Shown: positions 33,842 to 43,271 of the stretch, one piece after another
Numbering within the stretch: the first letter of the stretch is position 1
Layout of the letters: every line of letters begins with the position of its first letter
Origin: Agromyces fucosus
GTDB taxonomy: Bacteria > Actinomycetota > Actinomycetes > Actinomycetales > Microbacteriaceae
NCBI RefSeq assembly: GCF_004134865.1
Contig: NZ_SDPO01000001.1
Location: 1,116,001 to 1,180,000, forward strand
Length of the DNA stretch: 64,000 nucleotides
Direction: 5' to 3'
Translations under genes and position numbers: made by a program
The notes under the pieces: model-generated
The model's database searches: none
Told to the model about the DNA's origin: nothing
Seen by the model: only the letters and a program-made list of their open reading frames with translations

Positions 33842-35464
33842 TCAGGCCGCGGTCTCCGCCGGCTCCGCCGCCGAAGCCGGGGTTCCGGCACCGAAGTACT
33901 TGCGCTGGTACGCGCGCCACGTGATGGCCCAGCGCTCGGGGTCGTCGAGGTCGTCGTGGTGGGTGTGGTGCACCGTCTGGTTGTGCGGCGCGGTGCGCAC
34001 GACCTCCGGGGTCTCGCGCGCCTCACGTGCGACCTCGGCGAGGACGGCCACGTACTCGTCGATCTCGGCCTTCGAGTACGACTCGGTCGGTTCGAGGGTG
34101 AAGGGCTGCGGCACGACGTACGGGTGGTGGCTCGTCCAGTAGTGCATGCCGAAGTCCGTCATGCGGATGCCGATCTCCTCCGACGAGATCCCGGTGTCCT
34201 CGAAGAGCTCCTGCCACGAGTACCGCACCTGCTCGATGCGGCGGCGACCCGCCGCGTACGGCGCGGAGGCACCGGGGATCTCGAGCACCTTCGCGAGCAG
34301 GTAGTTGTTGTTCAGCACCGCGATCTCGGCGGCGGCGAGCAGGCCCTCCGCACCGAGCGCCATGATCCACGAGTACGCGCGCACGATGTTCGGGATCACG
34401 CCGTGGAACGGCGCGACCGAGCCGATCGACCGGGCATCCGTGTCGCGCAGGTCGAAGCGCACCGCGCCGTCGGCGGCGACCTCGCGCACGACCCGCGGGC
34501 CGGGCAGGAAGGGCGCGAGCGCGGCGCTGACCGCGTTCGCCCCGGCGCCCGGGCCGCCGCAGGCGTGCGGCGTCGAGAACGTCTTGTGCAGGTTGAAGTG
34601 GCACACGTCGAACCCGGCGTCGCGGGCGCGGGTGATGCCGAGGATGCCGTTCGCGTTCGCCTGGTCGTACGCGGCGAGCGCGCCGACCTCGTGCGCGGCA
34701 TCCACCCACTGCTTGATCGCCGGGTTGTAGATGCCGGTGTCCTCGGGGTTGGTGACCATGATCGCCGCCGTGCGCGGCGAGAGCGCCGCCTTGAGGGCGG
34801 CGAGGTCGGGGTAGCCCTCCGCGTCGGGGAAGATCGTGATGACCTCGTAACCCGCGGCCTTCGCCGCCGCCGCGTTCGACGGGTGGCTGAAGATCGTCGT
34901 GATGACCTCGCGACGCTGCTCGCCCTCGCCATTCGCCTCGTGGTAGGCGCGGATCATGGCGATGTTGGCCCAGATCGCGGCCGAGCCGCCCTGCGTGTGC
35001 AGCGAGACCTGGTCCATGCCGGAGATCTCGGCGAGCATGCGCTCGAGGCTCCAGACGATCTCGAGCACGCCCTGCGCGTCGGCCGGGTCCTGCAGCGGGT
35101 GCATCGCCGTGAGCTGCGGGGTGCCGATGAGCTGGTCGTTGATCTTCGGCGAGTACTTCATCGTGCACGTGCCCTGGCCGATGTCGACGTTCAGGTCGGC
35201 GCCGAGGTTCTCCTGCGAGAGGCGCAGGTAGTGCTTCAGCACGCGCATCTGGCCGAGTTCGGGCAGCGCGGGCGGCGTCGCACGGCGAAGACCGGCGGGC
35301 AGCGCCGCCACGACGTCGCCGACCGCGTCGCGAACGCCCGGTTCGATCGGCGTGACGAACACGCCGCGCTCGCCCGGGGTCGAGAGCTCGAAGATGACCG
35401 GCTCGTCCCAGCTGGCCTGGTGGAACCGGCGGATGGCCGGCTTGGGCGCGAGTGGGAGACTCAT
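33842..35464 (-). CDS. gcvPB: Glycine decarboxylase P-protein, subunit 2
   Basis: PLP-binding subunit of 540 residues. The Schiff-base lysine is Lys294 in FNLHKTFSTPHACGGPG, followed by the glycine-rich GGPGAG loop. The P-protein decarboxylates glycine and passes the aminomethyl group to lipoylated H-protein. Two-subunit P-proteins are typical of Firmicutes, archaea and some other bacteria, while actinobacteria usually have a single ~950-residue GcvP. No gcvH or gcvT is in the window. ATGA overlap with gcvPA; longer open frames upstream are shadows. The C-terminus (AGTPASAAEPAETAA) is extended and alanine-rich. Confidence 0.92.
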   Translation of the reverse strand: MSLPLAPKPAIRRFHQASWDEPVIFELSTPGERGVFVTPIEPGVRDAVGDVVAALPAGLRRATPPALPELGQMRVLKHYLRLSQENLGADLNVDIGQGTCTMKYSPKINDQLIGTPQLTAMHPLQDPADAQGVLEIVWSLERMLAEISGMDQVSLHTQGGSAAIWANIAMIRAYHEANGEGEQRREVITTIFSHPSNAAAAKAAGYEVITIFPDAEGYPDLAALKAALSPRTAAIMVTNPEDTGIYNPAIKQWVDAAHEVGALAAYDQANANGILGITRARDAGFDVCHFNLHKTFSTPHACGGPGAGANAVSAALAPFLPGPRVVREVAADGAVRFDLRDTDARSIGSVAPFHGVIPNIVRAYSWIMALGAEGLLAAAEIAVLNNNYLLAKVLEIPGASAPYAAGRRRIEQVRYSWQELFEDTGISSEEIGIRMTDFGMHYWTSHHPYVVPQPFTLEPTESYSKAEIDEYVAVLAEVAREARETPEVVRTAPHNQTVHHTHHDDLDDPERWAITWRAYQRKYFGAGTPASAAEPAETAA

Positions 35465-36942
35465 GCGTTCTGCTCCTGAGTGAGTTCGGGGGCGAGAGGG
35501 AGAACGGCGTCGGACACCAATGCGTTCTGCTCCTCGAGGATCGTTGCAGTGGTGACGGGGGTGGTCGAGGCATCCGCTGCGGTCGCGAGACCGGCGAGGG
35601 ATGCCGCGAGCCGATCGATGTCGGCCTGGCTCGTGAGTTCGGTGACGCAGACGAGCAGCGTGTGCTCGCCGACGACGACGCCGGGCTCGATGCCCTCGCG
35701 GCGCAGCGCCTCGACGACGCCTTCGGCGGTGAGGCCGGCGCCGGCGACGTTCACCGTGAACTCCCGCAGGTGCAGCGCGCCGTCGGCGAGCACGACGCCG
35801 GGGATCGCGGCGAGCCGCTGCTGCGCGTAGCGGGGGCGGGCGAGCAGCAGCTCGCCGAGGTCGGCCATGCCCTGCGGACCCATGAGCGCGAGGTAGACGC
35901 CGGCGGCGATGCCCCACAATGCGGCGGCCGTGCCGACCCATTCCTTGCCCTCCTCGCGCTGGGCGAAGGACGTGCGCTCGTAGGCGACGTCGCCGAAGCC
36001 CACTTCGCCGGGCACGTCGGTGGTGGCGAGTCCGAAGAGGCGGGACGGCATCTCCATGATGAAGGTCGGGTCGTCGGCGACGGCGATGAATCCGCCGTGC
36101 GCGCCGCCGTACCACTGGTGCAGTCCGAGCGACTGGATGTCGCCGGTGACGATGTCGGCGCCCTGCTCGGCGGGCGGGGTGAGCACGCCGTAACCGATGG
36201 GGTCGGTGCCGACGACGACGATCGCACCCGCCTCGTGGGCGAGGTCGGAGATCGCGCGCAGCGCCGTCTCGACGGCACCCGTCGCGCTCGGCGTCTCGAA
36301 CCAGACCGCTGCCACGTCGGCGCCGAGGCGGGCGGCGATCGCCGCGGCATCCGCGGTGCCGTTCACGGTGGGCACGTGCTCGAGGTCGAGGTGCACGCGC
36401 ACGAAGTCGGCCACCTTCGAGTACTTCGCGGGCAGCACGTCGCTCGCGACGAGCACGCGCCTGCGGCCCGTGATGCGGCCGGCCATCGCGAGACCGGTCG
36501 CGGTCGCCTGGTAGCCGTCGTAGGTGGGCACGTTCACGACGTCCATGGCGAGCAGCTCGGCCATGAGCGACTGGTACTGGAACAGCGCCTGGAATCGGCC
36601 GTGGTCCTCGTAGGGCTCACCGGCGTAGGCGGTCAGGAACTCGCTCCGGTTGATGACCTCGTCGACGACCGCCGGCACGTAGTGCTGGTAGGTGCCGTGT
36701 CCGAGGAAGCTCAGGCGGTCCTCGGTCGAGCGGTTCTTCGCGAGGAGCCCGCGCACGTGACGCGCGAGATCCTGCTCGGCCGGGAACGGCGCGGGCAGGT
36801 CGAGCGGCCGACTGAGGCGAAGCTCATCGGGCACGTCGGCGTAGAACTCCGCGACCGACGCCGCACCGGTGGCGTCGAGCATGGCCTGCTTGACGTCGGG
36901 TGCGGTGTTCGGCAGGTACGGGTGGGTGAAGGGTTGGTTCAT
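35461..36942 (-). CDS. gcvPA: Glycine decarboxylase P-protein, subunit 1
   Basis: The 493-residue partner subunit shows the family blocks FLGHGTYQHYVPAVVDEV, FLTAYAGEPYEDHGRFQ and the pseudo-PLP-site region GLHQWYGGAHGG. Its length is close to Bacillus GcvPA (about 450) with a C-terminal extension rich in Ala/Thr. It starts 8 bases after the GH42 stop codon, so it is co-transcribed with a beta-galactosidase gene. Confidence 0.92.
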   Translation of the reverse strand: MNQPFTHPYLPNTAPDVKQAMLDATGAASVAEFYADVPDELRLSRPLDLPAPFPAEQDLARHVRGLLAKNRSTEDRLSFLGHGTYQHYVPAVVDEVINRSEFLTAYAGEPYEDHGRFQALFQYQSLMAELLAMDVVNVPTYDGYQATATGLAMAGRITGRRRVLVASDVLPAKYSKVADFVRVHLDLEHVPTVNGTADAAAIAARLGADVAAVWFETPSATGAVETALRAISDLAHEAGAIVVVGTDPIGYGVLTPPAEQGADIVTGDIQSLGLHQWYGGAHGGFIAVADDPTFIMEMPSRLFGLATTDVPGEVGFGDVAYERTSFAQREEGKEWVGTAAALWGIAAGVYLALMGPQGMADLGELLLARPRYAQQRLAAIPGVVLADGALHLREFTVNVAGAGLTAEGVVEALRREGIEPGVVVGEHTLLVCVTELTSQADIDRLAASLAGLATAADASTTPVTTATILEEQNALVSDAVLPLAPELTQEQNA

Positions 36943-36950
36943 GGGAGCCT

Positions 36951-39086
36951 TCAGTCGTCGATGTCGGACAGGGTGATGAACGGGGCGGCGCCGGCCCGCG
37001 GGGTCGCGAGCACGGCGGCGCCGAAACGCGGCAGGGTGAGGGTGGCTCGCCCGCCGGTCGAGTGGCGGAGCGTATCGAGACCCTCGGGCGCGAGCAGGTC
37101 GCGGGCGCCTTCGGGCACGTCGACGACGAGTTCGTCGCGACCGTGGTTCAGGACGAAGGTGTAGTCGGTGTGCTCGTCGCTTCGGGTGACGGCTTCGAGG
37201 TCGGCGTGGGTTCGGTCGCGCGCCGGCAGGCGAGCGGCGCCGAGCACGGCGCGGAAGAGCTCGACGAGGCCGGTCGGCTCGAGCACGCAGCTGACGTACC
37301 AGGCGGCGCCGGCAGAGGAGCTCGGCGTGTCGAGACCAGCGGATGCCTCGACCGACGCCGGGCGCCGCGTGATCGCCGGCCGACCGTCGAGCTCGCCGCT
37401 CGCGTAGCCCGCGACCACGTCGGTGCCGGGGTGCACTTCGAGCCACTCGCCCCAGATCGGCGCGTCGAACTCCGCGAGGCCGTCGGCGAAGGCGACGCGC
37501 TCGGCCCGCCCGTCGGCCACCGGCCACTGCTCGTCGACCTCGACGCCGAGGAGGCCCCTGAGCGGGCCGGGAGCGCCGCCGTCGTGCACCTTCTCGGTCG
37601 CGTCGACGACGCCCGAGAACGGGCCGACCACGAGCTGGCCGCCTCGCTCGACGAAGGTCGCGAACGCGGCGGCCTGGGCGCCATCCGTCACGTAGAGGTT
37701 GGGTGCGACGACGAGGTCGTAGCCCGAGAGGTCGGAGGTCGCCTGCACCGCGTCGACGGGGTGGCCGAGCGCGAAGAGGGCCGCGTTCCAGGCGCGCGCC
37801 TGCGCGAGCCACTCGAGCCGCTGCGACGGCAGCGACTCGGCGGCCGACGAGCCCCACCACGAGTCGTGGTCGATGACCAGTGCGACGCGGGAGCGCACGC
37901 GACTGCCGCGCACCGGTTCGAGACGCTGCAGTTCGGCACCGAACGCCTTCGCCTCCTGGAAGGTGCGGGAGGCCTCGCCGCGGTGCCCGAGCATCGCCGA
38001 GTGGAACTTCTCCTGCCCGTATTTCGCCTGACGCCACTGGAAGCACATGGCGCCGTCGGAACCGTGCGCGATGGCCTGCAGGCTGCCGATGCGCATCTGG
38101 CCAGGCGCCTTCGGCACGTTGACGTCTCGCCAGCTCACGCCGCTCGGAGCCTGCTCGAGCAGCAGCCACGGCTGTCCGCCCTTGAGCGAACGCATGTAGC
38201 CGTAGTTCAGCGCCGCGGGCACGTGCGCGAGCGGATCGGCCGGGTCGGGGTAGGCGTCGTCGGTGACGAGGTCCTCGACGGCCGCGAAGTCCCAGTAGTT
38301 CAGGTCGCGCAGGATGCTCATGAAGTTGGTGGTCACGCCGATCTCGGGCGTGACCTCCCGGAGGATCTCGACCTCGATCTCGAAGAGCTCGAGCAGCGCG
38401 CCGGAGGAGAACCGCTCGAAGTCGAGCAGCTGGGTGGGATTCACGGGGCCGGTCGAGCGCCGCGGCGCCTCGATGTGCGCCCACTCGGTGTACCGCTGAC
38501 CCCAGACGTTCACACCCCACGCCTCGTTCAGCCCGTCGAGGGTGCCGTAGCGCTGCTCGAGCCAACGGCGGAAGTGAGCGGATGACTCGGGGCACCAGCA
38601 CCGCGAGACGTGATCGCCGTACTCGTTCGAGATGTGCCAGAGCGCGAGCGCGGGGTGCTCGCCGTAGCGTCCGGCCATCGCCCGGGTCATGCGCCCGACG
38701 TGCTCGCGCCAGACCGGCGAGCTCGGGCAGTAGGCCTGTCGCGAGCCGAACTCGAGGCGCCGGCCGCTCTCGTCGCTCGGCAGCATCTCGGGGTGGCTGC
38801 GAACGAGCCATGACGGGGGCGTCGCGGTCGCCGTCGCGAGGTCGATGCGGATGCCGGCCTCCCAGAGGATCTCGATGACGCGATCGAGCCATCCCCAGTC
38901 GTAGACGCCGGGGGCGGTCTCGAGCTGCGGCCATGAGAACACCGGGAGGCTCACGATGTTGACGCCGGCCTCGCGCATGAGCCGGGCGTCCTCGTGCCAG
39001 ACCTCTTCGGGCCACTGGTCGGGGTTGTAATCGCCGCCGTAGGCGAGCGCATCGAGTCGGATGCTGCGGGGGACGTCGACGGCCAC
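36951..39086 (-). CDS. Beta-galactosidase, glycoside hydrolase family 42
   Basis: A GH42 enzyme of about 711 residues that releases beta-linked galactose (some members arabinose). The acid/base Glu is in WHISNEYG (about 155) and the nucleophile Glu in LLLEQAPSGVSWR (about 311). Cysteines of the trimer zinc site are present (C in RQAYCPSS and CWCPESS). A GATase-like trimerisation domain and a beta domain follow. I prefer GTG 39086 (GAGGAG 5 bases upstream); ATG 39116 is possible. No signal peptide, so it is intracellular. An interspersed-repeat copy lies in frame at 37050-37086. Confidence 0.93.
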   Translation of the reverse strand: MAVDVPRSIRLDALAYGGDYNPDQWPEEVWHEDARLMREAGVNIVSLPVFSWPQLETAPGVYDWGWLDRVIEILWEAGIRIDLATATATPPSWLVRSHPEMLPSDESGRRLEFGSRQAYCPSSPVWREHVGRMTRAMAGRYGEHPALALWHISNEYGDHVSRCWCPESSAHFRRWLEQRYGTLDGLNEAWGVNVWGQRYTEWAHIEAPRRSTGPVNPTQLLDFERFSSGALLELFEIEVEILREVTPEIGVTTNFMSILRDLNYWDFAAVEDLVTDDAYPDPADPLAHVPAALNYGYMRSLKGGQPWLLLEQAPSGVSWRDVNVPKAPGQMRIGSLQAIAHGSDGAMCFQWRQAKYGQEKFHSAMLGHRGEASRTFQEAKAFGAELQRLEPVRGSRVRSRVALVIDHDSWWGSSAAESLPSQRLEWLAQARAWNAALFALGHPVDAVQATSDLSGYDLVVAPNLYVTDGAQAAAFATFVERGGQLVVGPFSGVVDATEKVHDGGAPGPLRGLLGVEVDEQWPVADGRAERVAFADGLAEFDAPIWGEWLEVHPGTDVVAGYASGELDGRPAITRRPASVEASAGLDTPSSSAGAAWYVSCVLEPTGLVELFRAVLGAARLPARDRTHADLEAVTRSDEHTDYTFVLNHGRDELVVDVPEGARDLLAPEGLDTLRHSTGGRATLTLPRFGAAVLATPRAGAAPFITLSDIDD
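37050..37086. repeat. Interspersed repeat copy (GGTCGAG..CGTATCGAGACC type) within the GH42 gene
   Basis: GCCGGTCGAGTGGCGGAGCG followed by TATCGAGACCC matches one half of the intergenic inverted repeat at 43201-43271 and is translated as GLDTLRHSTGG in the C-terminal beta domain. Confidence 0.6.
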
Positions 39087-39130
39087 ACCTGCTCCTCGGT
39101 CTCTTGGGGTGTACACGCTGCGGTGCAGAA

Positions 39131-39177
39131 TGTATTCTGTATACAGACACCGTAAACGGAATGCCGGAACCGGTCAA
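39131..39177 (-). promoter_or_regulatory. Promoter and GntR operator of the GH42/gcvP operon
   Basis: Leftward promoter: -35 TTGACC (39172-39177), 17 bp, -10 TACGGT (39149-39154). Directly downstream is the operator TCTGTATACAGAATACA (39131-39147), which includes the perfect palindrome TCTGTATACAGA and would cover the transcription start. The GntR gene is divergent about 100 bp away. Confidence 0.75.
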
Positions 39178-39245
39178 GCCCTCGCAAACGCCTAGGCTGG
39201 CCGCGGATGGCCCGAGCGGCCGTGAGCGGCCCGGAAGGCGAATAC

Positions 39246-39902
39246 ATGGCGATCGAACGCAAGAACCTGCGATCGCAGGTGCGCGAGGAACTGCTCGCGC
39301 GCATGCGATCGGGTGCGGTCCAACCCGGCGAGGGCATCAACGAGGTACAGCTCGCCGGTGAGCTCGGCGTCAGCCGCACGCCGCTCCGCGAAGCCCTCAT
39401 CGCGCTCGAGAGCGAGGGTCAGATCACGAGCGAGAACGGCAAGGGCTTCCGGTTCGTGCCGCTGAGCGCGAGCGAGTTCGAGGACCTCGCCCCCGTGATG
39501 GCCGCCCTCGAAGGGCTCGCGCTCGAGCTCAGCCCCATCGAACGGCTGCGCGAGATCGGCGGGCGGCTCTCCGAGCTCGCGGCCGAGTTCGATCAGGAGG
39601 TCGTCGAGCACGCGCTCGTGGTCACGAAGGACGACGAGTGGCACGGCATCATGCTCTCCGCGTGCCCGAACCTGCGTCTGCTCGATGTCATCGCGAGCGT
39701 GCGGGGCGCCTTCCACCGGTACGAGTCGCTGCTCGTACCGAACGACGTCATGGTCGAGCGCGTCGCCGCCGAGCACGCCGCGATCGCCGCGCGTCTCGAG
39801 GTCGGCGACGTTCCGGGTGCCGTGGCGGCCCTCAAGGCCAACTGGATGCACGGCATGCAGCGGATCCTCGACAACGCCTCGAGCCCCTACTTCTCCGCCT
39901 GA
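39246..39902 (+). CDS. GntR-family regulator (FCD/FadR subfamily)
   Basis: The 218-residue repressor has an N-terminal winged helix (LRSQVREELLARMRSG..INEVQLAGELGVSRTPLREAL, about 8-55). The C-terminal all-helical FCD domain has metal/ligand histidines in EWHGIMLS and EHAAIAARL. Start MAIERKN is preceded by GGAAGG; an upstream ATG at 39207 is less likely. It is the only regulator within the GH42/ABC region, and three promoters here share one operator. Confidence 0.92.
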   Translation: MAIERKNLRSQVREELLARMRSGAVQPGEGINEVQLAGELGVSRTPLREALIALESEGQITSENGKGFRFVPLSASEFEDLAPVMAALEGLALELSPIERLREIGGRLSELAAEFDQEVVEHALVVTKDDEWHGIMLSACPNLRLLDVIASVRGAFHRYESLLVPNDVMVERVAAEHAAIAARLEVGDVPGAVAALKANWMHGMQRILDNASSPYFSA

Positions 39903-39946
39903 CCCGACTGCCCCGCCCGCACCGGTCGAGCAGCGATGCCGCCCGC

Positions 39947-40852
39947 TCAGCCCTTGACGGCGCCGCCCATCAGGCCCGACACGAACTGCTTCTGGAACAC
40001 CAGGAACAGCAGCATGAGCGGCAGCGTCGCGAGCAGGGAGCCGAGCATGAGCCCCGAGTAGTCGACGCGCGACATGCCGATCATCGTGTTGAGCGCCACC
40101 GGCACCGTGTACCGGTCCTCGGTGTTCAGCATCAGCAGCGGCCAGATGAATGCGTTCCACTGGCTGATGAACGTGTAGATCACGAGTGCGGCGAGCTGCG
40201 GCCGGGCCACCGGCAGCACGATGCGATAGAAGGTTCGCAGCTCCCCGGCCCCGTCGATGCGCGCCGCCTCGATGAGCGTCACGGGGAAGTCGAGGAACGA
40301 CTGCCGCATGAGGAAGATGCCGAACGCGTTCGCGAGGAACGGCAGGATGACGGCCTGGTAGCTGTCGATCCATCCGGCGCTCGCCATCATCTGGAACAGG
40401 GGCACGAGCAGCACCTGCATCGGGATCATCATCGTCACGAGCACCACGCCGAGGAGCACTCCGCGCCCTCTGAACCGGTACGTGGCGAGTCCGTAGCCGG
40501 CCATCACGCTCACGACCGCCGAGAACACCGTGTACACGACGGCGATGCCGAGGCTGTTGAGCATGACCTGGCTGAAGTTCACCGACTCCTGCAGCCGCGC
40601 GAGGTTCTCCCACAGCTGGTCGCCCGGCAGCACGGGCAGCGGCGTACCGAACAGCTCGGGGGTCGAGTGCGTCGAGGCGATCACCATCCAGAGGAACGGC
40701 AGCACCGAGAAGACGCTCGCGACCGCGAGCAGCAGGTAGACGGGCAGGCGAAGGATGCCGCGGGCGAGCGCCGGGCGGAACCCGGTCGGGCGCGACTCAC
40801 GCGCACCCCTCGCCTCGGGGTTGACGGACGTCAGTGCCGAGGTCGCGGTCAC
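39947..40852 (-). CDS. Sugar ABC transporter permease (MalG-like)
   Basis: CUT1-type permease of 301 residues with six helices and the EAA loop LIEAARIDGAGELRTFYRIVLP. GTG start in a GTGA overlap with the MalF-like gene. The C-terminus ends KQFVSGLMGGAVKG, the standard MalG-type tail. It is convergent with the GntR gene. Confidence 0.94.
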   Translation of the reverse strand: MTATSALTSVNPEARGARESRPTGFRPALARGILRLPVYLLLAVASVFSVLPFLWMVIASTHSTPELFGTPLPVLPGDQLWENLARLQESVNFSQVMLNSLGIAVVYTVFSAVVSVMAGYGLATYRFRGRGVLLGVVLVTMMIPMQVLLVPLFQMMASAGWIDSYQAVILPFLANAFGIFLMRQSFLDFPVTLIEAARIDGAGELRTFYRIVLPVARPQLAALVIYTFISQWNAFIWPLLMLNTEDRYTVPVALNTMIGMSRVDYSGLMLGSLLATLPLMLLFLVFQKQFVSGLMGGAVKG

Positions 40853-41811
40853 GGCTTCTCCCTCATGATGCGGAACTGCACGATCGCGATGATCGCGGTG
40901 ATGACGACGAGCATCCACGCGATCGCGGAGGCGTAGCCGAAGTCGAACTGGCGGAACCCGACCTTGTACAGGTAGAGCACGGGGGTGAGTGTGGCGTCGT
41001 TCGGGCCGCCCTCGGTGAGGATCCAGTTCTCGTCGAAGAGCTGCAGCGCGCCGATCGTCGAGGTCACGGTCGTGAAGATGAGCACCGGCCGCAACTGCGG
41101 GATGACGATCTTCGTGAAGATCTGCCAACGCCCGGCGCCGTCGATGCGCGCCGCCTCGTACAGCTCCCCCGGGATCGCCTGCAGCCCCGCGAGGATGATC
41201 ACCATGTTGTAGCCGGTCCATCGCCACGTGATCGCCGCGACGAGCGCGACGCGTGCCCACCACTCGTTGTTGAGCCAGTCGACAGGCGAGACGCCGACGA
41301 GGCCGAGCATCTGGTTCACCGCTCCCCCGTCGGTCGCGAGCATCACACGGAACACGACGGCGTAGGCGACGAGCGTCGTCACGGCCGGCAGGAAGGTCAG
41401 GAGGCGGAACCCGGAGCGGAACCTGAGCCACGACTGGTTCAGCAGGTACGCGAGCCCGACGGCGAGCCCGATCATGAGGGGCACCTGCACGATCAGGATG
41501 AGGCCGGCGTTGAAGAGGCTCTTCGCGATGAGCGGATCGGAGAAGAGCCGCGCGTACTGCTCGAGGCCCACCCAGCTCGAGACCCCGCCCGAGGTGGCGA
41601 AGAAGCTCTGCCAGAGCGAGGTGACGAGCGGGTAGGCGAAGAAGATCGCGAGCAGGGCGGCCGCGGGCAGGGCGAACCACGCCCCCGGACGCTGGAGCCT
41701 GCGCCCCAGCGTCCGGGAACGGCGGGGCGCGGCATCCGATCCGCCTCGGATGCCTCGCCCCTCGTTGCCGCCACGCCCGCGCTCGCCGGTGGCGAGCGTC
41801 GGAGCGGTCAT
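40849..41811 (-). CDS. Sugar ABC transporter permease (MalF-like)
   Basis: CUT1-type permease of 320 residues. A 35-residue charged N-terminus precedes six helices, with the EAA loop LYEAARIDGAGRWQIFTKIVIP. It follows the binding-protein gene by 8 bases. No ATPase gene is nearby, so a shared MsiK-like ATPase elsewhere is expected, as usual in actinobacteria. Confidence 0.94.
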   Translation of the reverse strand: MTAPTLATGERGRGGNEGRGIRGGSDAAPRRSRTLGRRLQRPGAWFALPAAALLAIFFAYPLVTSLWQSFFATSGGVSSWVGLEQYARLFSDPLIAKSLFNAGLILIVQVPLMIGLAVGLAYLLNQSWLRFRSGFRLLTFLPAVTTLVAYAVVFRVMLATDGGAVNQMLGLVGVSPVDWLNNEWWARVALVAAITWRWTGYNMVIILAGLQAIPGELYEAARIDGAGRWQIFTKIVIPQLRPVLIFTTVTSTIGALQLFDENWILTEGGPNDATLTPVLYLYKVGFRQFDFGYASAIAWMLVVITAIIAIVQFRIMREKP

Positions 41812-41819
41812 ACGAGCGC

Positions 41820-43136
41820 CTACTCCGCGATCTCGCGGTCGGTCGCCGTGGCGATCTGCTGCGCGGCGTCGTCGAGCGCCTGCTGCGGGTCGGCTCCGTT
41901 CAGCACGGCGGCGACGACGGCGTTCGCGACGATGTCGCTCGCCTCGGCGTTGTCGGTCGTGAAGGTGATCGCGGGGATGTTCGCGGTCTGCTCGGCGAAG
42001 AGCTCGTAGACGGGCTGACCGCCGAAGTACTCCTGCGGCTCGGCGAAGTACTGGCCCTGCAGCGCCGGCAGGTACGACGGGAAGAGCCCCTCGTTCTCCA
42101 TCATCGACGCCTGGTTCCCGGCGTCGGCGAGTGCGAAGTCGACGAACGCGGCCGCGAGCTGCGGGTTCTTCGCCTGCGCCGGAACGGCGAGCCCTGAGCC
42201 GCCGCTGTTGGACGTGCGGACACCGCCCTCCTCGAAGGCCGGCAGTTCTGTCACGCCGTAGCTGCCGCTGAGCTCGGGGGCGTCGCCGAGCAGCGTGCCG
42301 ATCCACCAGACCGCCTCGGGCGTGACCGCCGAGTCGCCGTCCTTGGCGCTCGTGACCCGGCCGTCCCAGCCCTTGACGTTCTTCAGCAGGCCCTTCTCGT
42401 TGAGCGTCTGCAGCAGGGTGAGCGCCTCGACGGCTTCGGGCGAGTTGACGGTGATGTCGCCGTTCTCGTCGAAGAGCCCCTGCCCCTGCTGCTGCAGGAG
42501 CATCTGGAACCCGCCGCCCGTCGCGACATCGAGGGAGAGGAGGGTGTGGCCGCTCTCGGCCTTGATCTGCTCGCCGGCTGCGACGAGGTCGTCCCACGTC
42601 GAGATCGAGGCCGGGTCGATGCCGGCCTCCTCGAAGTAGTCGGTGCGGTAGAACAGGCCGACGGTGCCCGAGTCCCACGGTGCAACCTTGAGCGCGCCGT
42701 CGGCGTCGGACTGGGCGGCCCACTTGAACGGGTCGAAGTCGGCCTCCGCCTCGCCGAGCACCGGGTCGAGATCGACGAGCCCCGTCGGGAACTCGTTGAT
42801 GTAGCCGGGGGCGCGGTCGGTCTCGATCGTCACGACGTCGGGCAGGCCGCTGCCGGCCTGGAGCCCCACGGAGAGCTTGTCGTAGGCGTTGTCGTACCCG
42901 ACGTCGACCACGTTCACGGTCGTGCCGGGGTGCTCGGCCTCGAACTCGGCGCCGAGGCGGTCGAGCGCGGTCGCGGCGACGTCCCACGACCACACGGTGA
43001 TCTCGCCCTCGAGCTTCGCGTCGGGGTCGAGTACGACCGGGCCTGCGGACGGGCCGCCGCCCATGGCGCAGCCGGCGAGCAACGCGACTCCTGCGAGGGT
43101 CGCAGCGGAGGCGAGCAGGGTACGGGTCGTGTTCAT
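41820..43136 (-). CDS. Sugar-binding lipoprotein of ABC transporter (SBP family 1)
   Basis: The 438-residue lipoprotein has a signal peptide with lipobox LLAGC (Cys near residue 23) and a family-1 binding-protein fold (EGEITVWSWDVAATALDRLGAEFEAEHPG). I start at ATG 43136 (MNTTRTL), with AAGGA upstream; the open frame reaches 43172 through the promoter. First gene of a binding protein-MalF-MalG unit. Ligand unknown; co-regulation with GH42 suggests a galactoside or related sugar. Confidence 0.93.
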   Translation of the reverse strand: MNTTRTLLASAATLAGVALLAGCAMGGGPSAGPVVLDPDAKLEGEITVWSWDVAATALDRLGAEFEAEHPGTTVNVVDVGYDNAYDKLSVGLQAGSGLPDVVTIETDRAPGYINEFPTGLVDLDPVLGEAEADFDPFKWAAQSDADGALKVAPWDSGTVGLFYRTDYFEEAGIDPASISTWDDLVAAGEQIKAESGHTLLSLDVATGGGFQMLLQQQGQGLFDENGDITVNSPEAVEALTLLQTLNEKGLLKNVKGWDGRVTSAKDGDSAVTPEAVWWIGTLLGDAPELSGSYGVTELPAFEEGGVRTSNSGGSGLAVPAQAKNPQLAAAFVDFALADAGNQASMMENEGLFPSYLPALQGQYFAEPQEYFGGQPVYELFAEQTANIPAITFTTDNAEASDIVANAVVAAVLNGADPQQALDDAAQQIATATDREIAE

Positions 43137-43156
43137 CTGGACTTCCTTGTCTGATC

Positions 43157-43185
43157 TGAATATTGAATACACAGGGTGGGCGCAA
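43157..43185 (-). promoter_or_regulatory. Promoter with a GntR operator-like element for the first sugar ABC operon
   Basis: -35 TTGCGC (43180-43185), 17 bp, -10 TATTCA (43157-43162). The element TGTGTATTCAATATTCA (minus strand, 43157-43173) aligns with the GH42 operator at 12 of 17 positions and overlaps the spacer and -10. Confidence 0.55.
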
Positions 43186-43200
43186 TGGCCCCGGGCTCCG

Positions 43201-43271
43201 CCGGTCGAGGAGCGACGAAGGAGCGTATCGAGACCCGCACGAGGTCTCGATACGCTTCGCTACTCGACCGG
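43201..43271. repeat. Interspersed inverted repeat (full copy)
   Basis: Outer arms CCGGTCGAG (43201-43209)/CTCGACCGG (43263-43271) and inner arms AGCGTATCGAGACC (43222-43235)/GGTCTCGATACGCT (43243-43256) make a long hairpin. It spans the 3' end of the GH63-like gene, supplying its stop codon (43260-43262). Confidence 0.8.

Noticed and set aside
35461..39177. A 1238-codon frame spanning GH42 and gcvPA
   Set aside because: The upstream part is a shadow in a different frame of the GH42 gene; gcvPA starts at 36942.
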